From: Linnemannia schmuckeri
Taxonomy: Eukaryota; Mortierellomycota; Mortierellomycetes; Mortierellales; Mortierellaceae
Assembly (NCBI GenBank): GCA_029449235.1
Contig: JANATG010000008.1
Span: forward strand, 310,001 to 374,000
Reading direction: 5' to 3'
Length of the DNA: 64,000 nucleotides
Positions 11,314 to 21,716 of this stretch are shown here, one piece after another; position 1 is the stretch's first letter, and every line of letters starts with the position of its first letter. A program made the position numbers and the translations under genes. The notes beneath the pieces are model-generated. The model had not been told where the DNA came from. It was given only the letters and a program-made list of their open reading frames with translations, and searched no databases.

Positions 11314-14300
11314 ATGGGGCTCTTCGGCTGGTTCCCATTCATTCGCCGTAAGGGGTACAACCCTGTTTTGTTGTACAACACCATACTCACCAGCATCCCA
11401 ACAACCGGACGACGCCGCTTTGATGTCCTCGGCACCAGTTGCCGCACAATCAGGGGTGCCTACTCTAAACATTCTCCGGACGTCACCAATAGAATCCTGC
11501 AAAAGGAAGTGGAACGATTTGGGAACCATCTCAACATGACGCTATACCTCGATGGTCCACAGACAGTAGAGAAGCAGAACACGGCCGAGGCACGAGAAGC
11601 AGGGAGACTGAAGGCGCTGGACGTTCTTTCGACTAGCATGGACATTTTCGAATCACGAATGGAGACGGGTCAAAGGATCAGGAAACAGCAGTTTATCTCC
11701 ATCAAGAAGAACTTTGCTTCGGCGTTCTATTGATCCTTGTCGAATCGGCAACAGTTTGCGGAGTACATGAGAGGTATCGGCTGGACTGTTATACTTTGCG
11801 ATACAGAGGCAGATGTTGCTATCGCCCAAGATGCCCAGCTAGGGGACATTATAACCTCCTCGGACAGTGACATGATGGCCTATGCATCTGTCCAAACACT
11901 TTGGCAACCTGTCTCACGGGATGTCGTTCTTGCCTACTATATGCCGGACGTCCTCAAGACTATCGAATTCAGCCGAAACCAGCTCACTGCACTGGCCATC
12001 GTCTCGAGAAATGACTATCAGAGGAACATCTACTCCCTTGGTCCAGCAACCAACTTTTCCATCATCAAGGCCATTGGGCACAGACCAGGTATAGTTTTTT
12101 CAAAAAAGACTTTTATTTGGAGCGTTTCACAACCTCATATTAAATTCTAATCGCTACCTTTTTTCTTTTAAAATAGCTGTTCGAGACTTCGTGTCGGCGT
12201 ACCTACAGGATGGCAAGGTCGTAACAAGGAACACGCAGCAGGAGATCTTTGAAACCTCCATGAGAGTGTTTGTCGATCAGCTACAGGCTCGGATTGAACC
12301 TGTAGTAGTTCAGACTCCTTCTCAAATTGTCTTTGATGCATGTCGTCATCGTTTCGATGATCTGATGCAGAGATACCATCACTGGAAGCAAACGCAAGGA
12401 ACTAGGTCCAGGTAATTTGATAGGATGTTTTTAGCTTTTTCGTTCGCTTTTTTGTATTGATGTGTATCTTACCATTTATTATATTTGTTTTGATATAGGT
12501 CTTCCCAAGAAAACATTGTTCGAGTGCGGAAGCCTCGGTCTTTCAATCGGTACAGAACCGTAGAATCACCAATTCTGGTCTCAGGATCGTCTCCGCCACA
12601 AGCAGCCCCAGCCCCACAGGAACACGACACACCTTCGGTTGCAGCACAACAGGACGACGGTCATCCCCCTCTCAACAGAACCAGAATCTCCCGAAACCGC
12701 GCCCGATTCTCGTTCAAAGATAGAACCAGGAAAACAGTACATGATCCTCCGCCAAAGATGAAACAGTTTGTTCTGAAATACTACAAGGAACATCCCACAA
12801 CAACCACCGATCAGACCTCCAGCATCAAATCCAAGGCTAAAGCGGAAAAGGACTCCACTGTTGCTAAGAAGCCACTAGGCACAAAGGGCAAGCAGGGACT
12901 TGTGCGTTCTATGGCATGGTACCATCCAACAGTGACGCTCGAGACCGGAACGCTAGCCGCCAACACCAAGAGGGTTTTTATCCCATCATCCGCGCCCACC
13001 TGCTCCAAGCCAGCAACAGTCATGCCTGGGTCGACTATGCCAACTACAACAATGCCCGCACCTTCGACGCCGGCCTTGGACCGCCCTGATCTACAGCGGC
13101 TCGTGATGGAATGTCTTCAGGAGGCTACTCATCTTGCAGCGGGCGTCAAACGGGAGGCCCAGCGACTCGTAGGTCAGTTTGTCGAGGCCATGGGCAAGAA
13201 GATGGATGCTGCCGAAATGAAGTTGATGACCGAGTGTCAGTCCTCTACAGACTCTATGAATGACACAGATCAGGTCAGGAAGCAGGTCGCGGCTAGGAGA
13301 GATGCCATATCCGACGATGAGCGTAGGATTCTTGACCATCTATGCGAACGCATCAAGCCCGAGGAGGACAATGGTGAGGATGAGGGGGATTGCGGGAAGA
13401 CGACAATCAGAATAACAACGACATCGACGACAAAGACGAAACAGATTCAGACCGTTTTCTCCGGTCCTTCCTCACGTTTCTGTATTCGGGAAACTACCCC
13501 CAAATAAGGGGTAAAACAGTCGAAAGCCTTACCGAGAACACTGGAATTATCCCCACAGTCAACACCCTCATCAACTGGCTTGTTGACCAAAAGTTATACC
13601 ACCCACCTCGGTCGCGCGGCGAGATCGATGTTCACATGCCCTTTGCTCCTAACTTCTTGGTGCAATCGATGTCTGGCCAACTAGCCTTGGAACTCAAGAA
13701 AATCTACAGGAATGGGACGTTTGATCTCTACAAGAAGGTATGCATTGAAGTGTTTTTTTTTCTCCTGTCGCTACTATGTTTTCAAATTCTTATCTTCAAA
13801 AAAAAAAATACAAAAACTCTAATGATTGTTTTCTTTCATTATAGGCTGAGGCTATGGAGAAGAAAGGGATCATGGGAGCGACTGTCGACACCCAGATTCG
13901 AGAAGGTATTTCAGCGGCTGAGAACTTTCTCTACCTTAACAAACTCACCAACAACAGCCGCAAGATCGCTCCATTCACCACTTCCCAGCAACCTTTTATG
14001 TCGTTCTCCGAACGGGAGCTTGCCTCATTCTTTTGGACGCGAAAGTTGTTAAGGGGGAGACTGGAAGAGTTGGCTCTTCAGGATCATACGCACATGACGT
14101 CAACGAACGATCTCGATACATGGATTGGTGGGAAAGAGCCCGGATACATCATAAAGCACTTCATCTGTGACGTGGCGCCCCAAGGACTAACGAGTCGCCA
14201 GAAGAGAAGGGCGGGGCACCGAGCTGCTGTCAAGTTGTTGCCATTGAGCGAGATCGGAGCTCACCTGGATGTTGTCAAGGACAAGAACCTCGACCCGTTG

Positions 14301-15787
14301 AAATATGCGTTGGACCGCGATAAACGAGGATACATGCTGAGGGGCTCTATTAGGACAGATGGCTTCCGTGTACAGCTTCTCGCCTTTAAGCTGCGGGAAC
14401 TGCAGGATGTTCGTTATCGGCGACTGTCAGTGGACCGTCTGCCTGAGAGGCTGACATCCATGGTAGAAGGTACAGATTACTACTTCCAGAAGATCCGGAA
14501 CGTCATCACCAGCAAGGAGGACATTGAGCGATACTGGCCAGGGAAAACTATCGAGGATATCAGGACTCTGACCTTAGATGGTGGGCAGGCTTGCATCTTT
14601 GGAGCATTCGCGCATCTGCCCGCCGAGTTGTCAATCAAGTCTAAAGGCAAGGAGCCTGTCAAGAACGATTTGCCTATGGAAGGCGTCATTGTCACCAACC
14701 AACAGCCAGCAGTCGGAGCCGTTGTTCAAGAGTCACCACTCCCCACCACAGCACAAGAATCAACAACGAGCGCCCCCGGGCTATCGCCAAGGCCAGTATT
14801 CTATAACCTCGTTGTCAAGAGCAAAGCAGTCTACCAGCCTAACTTTCGGTTCCGGAGGTGGTTGGAGAACGAAAAGAAAGCGATCCCGGATGATGAGGAC
14901 GAATCAGTCCTTGACATTGAGACCAGGTTGCCTCCTCTCAAAGGACAAGAGGCGAGTGTCGTCAACTACATCAAGAAGCTCGAGTCAGTTGAGACACGTT
15001 TACTGGAGTTCTATTCGGGAGGGGACAATCGATATGACAGGCATGTTTGGGACATGGAGCGTGCGAGACATGTTGAGTTTCAATTGATGGCAGATCAGCT
15101 CTTCAAGATTGTAGGTGGTGGAATTGGTATCCGCTATAATCTATCAAAACCAGTTCTCATTGGCATCGGACTAGGCCAGTTCTCGACAGGGTCCGGGCTC
15201 AGCTCCCTCCACTCATCGTTCCTGACGTACTTTATCCAAAAGGTAAACATTGCTTCATGAGTGTTGTTCACCAATCAGCAAATATGCTCCTCTCCACCCC
15301 ATACATATGCAAATAACTAATGTACATATACTTTATTTAGGCCCGATCTCTTGGGTACCTGGTGGTGGGGCTGAATGAATTCTACATAAGTAAGAAGTGC
15401 CTTGGATGCGGACTGTTTGTGTGCCAAGTCGACATGCGACGCTTTTACTGCCCACACTGCCATGTATATCACCATCGAGACGCCATGGCGGCAGAGAACA
15501 TGGGAAACATCATTCAGGGATACCTTGCGCATCAAGAACGCCCCGATTACCTCCACCCCGTGGCCGAGGGCGGCTCCCTTCCTTGGAAGGCGAAGCGTGA
15601 CGATGGAACAAGTTCGAACTCGAGCAGTTCCGGGACCATCAGCACCACCACCACCGCTGGCAGCGTCCCAAGTACGGCCTCGAACAGCACCACTAACAGT
15701 GCCAATCCGGCTAAAGGACGCCGCAAGAGAACGGCGACTACCTCGGGCGTAGATGTGCAGCGGCTTGAAAAGGCGTCCAGTAATTAG
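11314..15787 (+). pseudogene. XPG/FEN1-like nuclease fused to a Fanzor/TnpB-like RuvC nuclease, with one in-frame TGA
   Basis: Exons 11314-12088, 12177-12411, 12499-13737, 13845-15242 and 15341-15787 join by GT-AG introns. The frame is kept throughout only if a further 71-nt intron (13374-13444) is removed; then about 1,340 residues. The N-terminus starts MGLFGW, as XPG/FEN1 nucleases must, and keeps the expected acidic sites: FDVLG (about 37), YLDGP (about 88), DTEAD (about 165), SSDSDM (about 185), RNDY, then a helical region. A disordered Pro/Thr/Lys linker (about 330-620) follows. The C-terminal part has a RuvC-I-like TLDGGQ (D971), then EFYISKKC, a C4 zinc ribbon (CLGC ... CPHC, 1212-1232) and HHRD (D1239). 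This matches the published Fanzor pattern D-x(125-275)-zinc finger-RD; the D-to-Cys gap here is about 241. A basic Ser/Thr tail ends the protein. Codon 140 is TGA (11731-11733), probably from a Trp codon. A possible 81-nt intron (11691-11771) could bypass it but has poor sites and would delete a conserved helix. Confidence 0.8.
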
Positions 15788-15871
15788 ACTAGTTAGTTTA
15801 AAATGTTCGTGCACATGCATTAGTGCAGGCAGGGTGGCAGTGGATGCTATAATGAGTCGTTTCGGTGACGT
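15788..15871 (+). ncRNA. candidate guide (omega-RNA-like) region at the element's 3' edge
   Basis: Only 84 bases separate the stop codon from the right TIR. In characterised TnpB and Fanzor loci the guide RNA is transcribed across the 3' end of the gene to the element boundary, so this gap plus the last coding bases and the TIR is where one would sit. It includes a GTGCACATGCATTAGTGCA stretch able to form a small stem. There is no direct evidence of transcription. Confidence 0.25.
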
Positions 15872-15891
15872 AATTATGGCGCCCATTGTCC
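15872..15891 (-). repeat. right terminal inverted repeat
   Basis: Inverted copy of the left TIR (one mismatch, C for T at position 14). Its outer edge is 82 bases upstream of the prefoldin 2 ATG. Confidence 0.8.
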
Positions 15892-15973
15892 CCAGCCTCT
15901 TCCCCAGGCTACAAAAGGATCATTCCAAACCATCTCTTCTCTCACACAGGAGATCACCCAACACAACAAAGCA

Positions 15974-16785
15974 ATGTCGAGCAGCAGCGCAGCAAGCAAG
16001 CGTCCCAGTGACCAGGAACTCACCCAGACCTACAACTCCATGAAGTCCGAACTCAACCAGCTCGCACAAAAAATTGGAGAACTCGAGACTGAGGCCGATG
16101 AACACACGTAATGTCAACACTGCAGCTTCTGGAACAATGCTTCTTTTATTAACCAACATGTCATCTGCGAGAATGCACCCATCATCAACATCACCAGTAT
16201 CACACTCGCCCCTCAACTTATCTCCCTCACCCTTCATACCCACACCCTCTCGACTTATCTGACCGAGGAAATCATGAAGAAACTAACGCGACTTGTTCTC
16301 CTTAACTTTTCAACCCTACTAGGCTCGTCGTGGACACAATCTCGCCTTTGGATGGAGACAGGAAATGCTATCGTCTGGTTGGAGGCGTCCTTGTAGAACG
16401 TACCGTCAAGGAGGTTCTCCCCGCATTGAAGACCAACCAGGAGGGCGTAAGTGTTACCCCGCACTTACTCACAGCCAACACAGGAGCATCTTATTTTTAT
16501 CATACCGAAGTGCAGGATCTCCTATTTTTTTTTTTTTTTTGCAGCAGTGCACAAAGGACTTTTTTCTCTCTCCCTTTCATCATTCCCTTCCTTTTATTCT
16601 TAACTCGTCAGGAACCGATACGTGATATCATGTCAACAACTTTCTCTGACAAACACACTCTCCGCTTTGAATGAATTGCCAAATAGATCAGGACGGTGAC
16701 GATGCAGTTGGTTCAGAAGTACAAGAACAAGGAGGACGAGTTCATGGCGTTCCAGAAGAAGTACAACATTCAGGTCAAGAACTAA
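15974..16785 (+). CDS. PFD2: prefoldin subunit 2
   Basis: Prefoldin is the hexameric cytosolic chaperone that hands unfolded actin and tubulin to the CCT/TRiC chaperonin; subunit 2 (yeast Gim4) is one of its beta-type subunits. Exons 15974-16107, 16323-16446 and 16687-16785 give 118 residues, a normal size. The N-terminal helix (QELTQTYNSMKSELNQLAQKI), the hairpin segment (CYRLVGGVLVERTVKEVLPAL) and the C-terminal helix (MQLVQKYKNKEDEFMAFQKKYNI) follow the family order of coiled coil, beta hairpins, coiled coil. All boundaries are GT-AG. The upstream flank is only 82 bases before a transposon TIR, so its promoter must be very short, lie in the element, or lie in the 5' UTR. Confidence 0.92.
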
Positions 16786-16818
16786 AGGAAGCAGGAACTC
16801 AGGACTATCGTCATGGAA

Positions 16819-17307
16819 CTAGCCAGCATCACTTAACGACAATAATACATCAACTTTTTTTGCAACCAACAATTGGTCTCTCACGGGTGCAGTTATATTC
16901 GGGAAGGAATTGGGGAAACGCTCATAGATCAAGGATGCTGTGATCTGTAGGAAGAGAAAAAATGAAGCGGATTTTTTGGCAGCTGTTGACAACCAGCTAG
17001 TGCTTAATGGTCGATTCCATATTGGGCTGAGCATTGCACATGTTTTTGTCACAGAAGGTGTGATATTTGATGGCAAAGAGAACGACGTCGAAAACAGATA
17101 GCTTTGAGTGCCGATAGCATCTCCAATCTTGAACAGCAAAGAGATGATTCTGTAAGAATTCTTGGGAATAAAAGCGATGGAGATTAAATATAGGTCAATG
17201 GAATAGTCAATCAGAGAATGGCCACTAGTAGGAAGTAGACGTTGCGTGGTTGAAAGTATAAGAGATAGATAGAAGCGAGCAGCAAGCGAGGGATGCATGT
17301 GTTCCAA
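16819..17307 (-). CDS. hypothetical ORF (162 aa), doubtful
   Basis: An open frame of 162 codons starts MEHMHPSLAA and is rich in Ser, Leu and Phe. I recognise no domain. The opposite strand also has a nearly open frame here (one TAG in about 100 codons between 16870 and 17100), so the coding direction is unclear and it may be a decayed gene or the 3' flank of prefoldin 2. Confidence 0.2.
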   Translation of the reverse strand: MEHMHPSLAARFYLSLILSTTQRLLPTSGHSLIDYSIDLYLISIAFIPKNSYRIISLLFKIGDAIGTQSYLFSTSFSLPSNITPSVTKTCAMLSPIWNRPLSTSWLSTAAKKSASFFLFLQITASLIYERFPNSFPNITAPVRDQLLVAKKVDVLLSLSDAG

Positions 17308-17561
17308 GCTGGGTCAACTAGGGAAACAAAGCAGCGAGTCGAGTTTTTTAGTTATGGTATGAAGCAATACACTTGCTATCTAATTCTTACAATTCCCTTG
17401 GGAAGCAAAAAAAAATATTAAGCTGGCTGTGCCTCTGATAAAGTACAAAAAAATTTGGTGGCAAAAGGTTATGAGATTTGATTGGGTGAATTTTCATATG
17501 AGCACTCGCCTTAGGTATTTTTCTGGGTGAGCTGATGTCGCCTACTGGTTCTTTTCTCCAA

Positions 17562-18335
17562 AATGCAACTCAACATTCCGGCGAACTCATTCAACACACT
17601 TCCCAGGAACACGTACAAGACGCCCAACTCAAGAATGACAGGAAACATAACTAAAGACATAGTACTGCCTCTGCGTTACTGGAACAACTGAAGGAACAAG
17701 ACTATGGCATTTACACCGACTGAAGACACGGACCATAAACATAACGACGTCAATACGATCGGCAAGTAGAATATAGACAGAGACCCACTAACTAACAATC
17801 AGAACGGAAAGAAAAATCGTCGTGCAACAACATACTGTCGATATTATACATCGAGAAGACGATATCAACTCTACAGAGAGCAAATCGACCTTGAGTTAGG
17901 AGCTTAAATAAATAGTGGCGCACATTCAGAACCGACAAACAGGAGAAACGCTGGATATTTATCGACAAGACTCAAACCATTAGTGAGAGCAAAAGAAGCC
18001 GACTCTAACCTACAGTCACCACAAAGCGGTATCGCTAAGGTGCGCCTGTGGTCTCTTCTTAATAGAAAGGCTAACCATATGTGTTGCGTATGGTATTAGT
18101 CTTTAGAGTCAAAAACAATGAGCAGGACCAGGAACGATATGGATGGCCGCAGCAGTCCAAGAACGATGGAAGTCTCATAGTCTGGACAAATCCATTTAGC
18201 GGACAGAATCGAGCACAGCTCACAGATAACAAGCCAGAGCTTATTTTCATGGGTGGAGGTGGTCCAGGAGAAGCAGTCAAAGACGCAACGTCAGATACAA
18301 AAGCATACCAACAGCGACGTTGCAGTATCATGTAG
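17562..18335 (+). pseudogene. possible decayed or spliced gene ending in a CaaX-like motif
   Basis: From ATG 17562 one frame reads on to about 18026 with only three stops (TGA, TAG, TAA) in roughly 155 codons. A 71-nt GT-AG intron (about 18026-18096) would join it in phase to the open segment that ends at 18335. That segment is hydrophilic, contains WTNPFSGQNR and a GGGG stretch, and ends RRCSIM. The last four residues fit a farnesylation CaaX box. The A/C-rich base composition lowers stop frequency, so the openness is weak evidence. The family is not recognised; it may be a pseudogene or a gene with more introns than I can place. Confidence 0.25.
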
Positions 18336-18956
18336 TAAAGAGCCCACCTCCGCAATAAAAACACTTTTTCGCGTTAACTTTGCTGCCTTTTCTTTTTTTT
18401 TTTTTTTAATTCACTTGCATGGTCTTGTTGTTGTGTTGTTATAGCTGTGTGTGTTGAAGTTTATGTGCTATGTGCTTTGTTTTGGTTTTTCACTGAAAAT
18501 GAAATTTGATAGTGAACTTGATACCATAGATGAGGAAAGTTGATAGACAGATAGGCATAACGGTATCCTATTTAAATGTGATGGATAGTGCGGTTCGCGC
18601 CTTTGCCGAGAGGGGGATCATCACCGTTCTGACTCTCTGTGTCCTCGACAACCTAATCCTGATCAAGCTTGTCCTCAGCCGAATTAAACTACACAGTCAC
18701 CTCAATCTCCTTCCGCAACTGCAGATCCGAACACTATGAGTTGGAAGCTGACATTGAGGGCTGACAAACCTTGGCAAAATCACAAGTCTCCTTTCTCAGT
18801 TTCAAAGCCGACCTCACTGACCTATCGGAACTCGTCGTCATTTGTCGCGTTTTTGTCCGTGCGATAAATCGCTGATCTTTAACTTGATCGGGATTCCAGT
18901 GGTAAGGGCCAGTCAAAGCGATTCCATTGTACGTTCAAGGCGAGCATTCACAACCT

Positions 18957-19417
18957 CTAAGTTCGATGGTTTTTTTCCAAAGGAAAAGACCGAGAATTGA
19001 TAATAGAAATGAAAAGGGAGATCTGGGATTCGGGATGAGGAATTATTGAGATACCGAGTAGCAATAATCGGTCCAGCCCATTCTTCTCGCGTTCTAGAGG
19101 ATTCAGGTCAAAGGCGAACATGGGATTGGTACCGGTCGATGCACAATGGCTAGTCATCTGTTTGACATGCAATCTGGAGACCAAATTGTTGTTCAAGTAA
19201 TCAAGTAGAGCACAGGTTTTACCTTTCTTTTTTTCATTTTTGCAACACAATTGGAAAGCTGGATAGTTCATTTTTTCCTGCTCGTCGATTTGACAAAGAA
19301 CTGGAAGGTTTGGTAAACGTCTTTTCATTTTTTTTCAGAGGTGAGTAGCCATTATAAAATACAAATCCAGAGGTGGATTGAATAGACGGAGAGGGGGGAG
19401 TAGATAAGGAAGGCATG
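18957..19417 (-). CDS. possible spliced hypothetical gene, unrecognised
   Basis: A minus-strand frame from 19417 (MPSLSTPPSPSIQSTSGFVFYNGYSPL) overlaps a second open frame reaching 18957 that contains TNPMFAFDLNPLEREKNGLDRLLLLG. A short intron or frameshift would be needed to join them, and the exact junction cannot be chosen. No domain is recognised. Confidence 0.25.
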
Positions 19418-20423
19418 ATGGGGTGAAGGAAGGAAAGAAATAAACTAGAACAAAAAAAAACGAGAAACAAATGGAATTAAGCGCGACAAAAAATCAACAA
19501 TGTGGACGTTTTGGGCCAACTCGCATTTACAGGGTAAACACTTTTTCTCTCGCTTTTTTGCTCGCGCTTTTTTTTTTTCCCATGGTGAGGTGGGGTGGTT
19601 GATGAGGGGGGGGATATCGAGGAAGTTTGTTGGAATGGGTATAATAGGAAAACACTGCGTGAATGATAAAATAATGGAGAAGGAAGATGATACAAGTCAA
19701 TGGGTACGATGATGCTTGGAAATGGATAATGGATAACAGCAGCAGCAGCCAAGGACCAACAAAGGCCGGGCAGTGATGGCACGGTAAGATGGAAGCGCTG
19801 ATTGAAACAGACAGACAACATGGGCTTTGACCTTGGGAGGGACTTTATGCTAGAGAGACAGATAGGCAGACATATCGTCAGAAATACTCTTGTACGTTGT
19901 ACGTGAGAAATCTACAGCCACCACTTTCTTTTGGACTGTCTGTCCCAGGAAATCGAATCAAAGAAGGAAGGAAGGAAAGTTGTTCCTTTTTTTTTTTGTC
20001 TCTCTCCTTTTACTTCTTCACTCGTTCACAACCCCTAACCTCAACAGCCGCTTGGTAAGAATGCATTCCTCATGTAGACCCTCACCCCTTTTAAACAAGC
20101 GACGAACGACATCTTCACTTTTCAGGACCCAAGGAGATTACCAGACGAGAGAAAGTAGAGAACCGACCCCTTTCTTGCCATGCACTCTCTTGCTCAGGAA
20201 CTGAGGAGCAATAGCTCAGGGACGAGGTGGCCAAAGCAACAATAACAATAACCTGACAGAGCACCGAGCGATTAACCATATTTTCGACCTTCCTTTTTGT
20301 TGCTCTCTCTCTCTCTCAAGCTTTCCCAGGATACCCCTCAGCCCTGCCCACCCCTCACCGCCCACCACCAAGCACCACCTATCATCTACTACCACAACCC
20401 AAGCACCACCAACAAATTCAAAA

Positions 20424-21355
20424 ATGACACAGATCAACATCAAATGGGGCAGAGAGAAGAAATCCTTCACCTTCAAGGACAGAGTCCTGGCCGACATCCG
20501 TCTCGGCGAGCTTCGCAAAGCCTGTCATGACTGGTCCAAAGTCCCCCTCGGAGGATTGACTTTGATATATGGTGGTGCGACGATGAAGGACGATAATGCA
20601 CCCCTGTCCTGTTTTGGGATCAAGCCGAACGGACAGATTACCATGATGGGGACTCGGCCCACCGTACGTCTTTGTTCTTTGTCTCTTTGCTGTTTTGTTC
20701 CTTTGTCTTTTTGTTTCTTTGTTGTTAACGGATGCTGACGAAACAGGGAGGGCAAAAAGAGAAAAGAAAGCGTGGATATGGGAAACGGGGACAAAGAATG
20801 AGACATCAGGCTTGGATTTTTGGCCTGATAATTATAAAAACAATCGCCTATGACCTTTTGCCCCTCTACTTACACTCCTCCCTCGTACCTTAGAAAACGG
20901 ATATCTCAACGTTGACGACTCATGGCGACCCCGAAGAATACGCCCTAATCGTCAAGATCCAACACTCCCTCCAATCAACTCTCGACCTCGTCGCAGAACA
21001 CTTCCCGCGCTACGAACAGGCCGTCCAATCCTACATCTCCTCCCATTCCCCCTCCCCCACTCCTTCCCCACAACAACCACCTAACGAACATCGACAGGGA
21101 CAGGGACAAGAGGCATCACTACCACCACCAACCCGCAAACAACTGCAGGACGCCCATATGTTACTATCAGAGACGCTGATGAAGTCGCTGCTGATGTTTG
21201 ACGGGGTGGTGTGTAAACAGGACTTTGAGGTGGCGAGGGCGACGAGACGGGAGGCTGTTAAGGAGACGCAGAGGTTTTTGGATTCTGTGGATGATATGAA
21301 TGCAAGGGTTCAGGAGTGTGATCGACAGCTTAAGCAGCAACAACAGCAACAGTAG
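20424..21355 (+). CDS. BAG1-like Hsp70 nucleotide-exchange cochaperone (ubiquitin-like + BAG domain)
   Basis: BAG proteins bind the Hsp70 ATPase domain and promote ADP release, often linking Hsp70 to the proteasome through a ubiquitin-like domain. Exons 20424-20663 and 20894-21355 (phase 0 intron with GTACGT donor) give 233 residues. Residues 1-80 form a ubiquitin-like fold (INIKWGREKKSFTFKDRVLADI ... LIYGGATMKDD). Residues about 92-230 form the helical BAG region (KIQHSLQSTLDLVAEHFPRYE ... LMFDGVVCKQDFEVARATRREAVKETQRFLDSVDDM), split by a Pro/Ser/Gln linker at about 120-145. The C-terminus is a short Gln run from CAA/CAG repeats. The architecture matches fission-yeast Bag101/102 and animal BAG1. 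The 3' end converges on the KH-domain gene. Confidence 0.85.
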
Positions 21356-21716
21356 CAGTAGGAGCGGCGGCAGTATACATTGGCTGTAGTTTGGTTGTAT
21401 TACATTGCAGATCCTAGACACTTCCATTTAAAATACAATTATTTACAATGTGAATTTTAGAAGACATTCGTTTTTATTTATGAATCTCGCTGTGAGCGAG
21501 TGGTATTAAAGCATGGTTTGGGTAAAAAGGCCTGAGGTAATGGGGGTGTGAGAGAAGAGGAGGTATTATTTAAGGCCAGAATGAAAAGAAACAAACGACT
21601 ACACTATCGTACAAGGTGGACAAAGAACACAAAAAAAAAAAAAAAACGCAAGAAATATCAAAAACAAAGAAAAATAGACAAGAAACAAAAACGAGAAAAA
21701 ACAAACAAGCAGGAAA

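Larger units (their letters stand above)
11139..15891 (+). mobile_element. TIR-bounded DNA element carrying an XPG-Fanzor fusion gene (4,753 bp)
   Basis: A 20-base sequence beginning GGACAATGGGCGC at 11139 recurs inverted at 15872-15891 with 19 of 20 matches, and the two copies precisely bracket one large gene. No transposase lies between them, so the element is either non-autonomous or moved by a protein encoded elsewhere, for example a MULE like the decayed neighbour. No exact target-site duplication is seen. The best candidate is a diverged 8-mer, TCAGCATA (left) versus CCAGCCTC (right), at 5 of 8. Fanzor genes are known passengers of several eukaryotic DNA transposon superfamilies, so this cargo arrangement fits established knowledge; the fusion partner is unusual. 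Confidence 0.8.
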
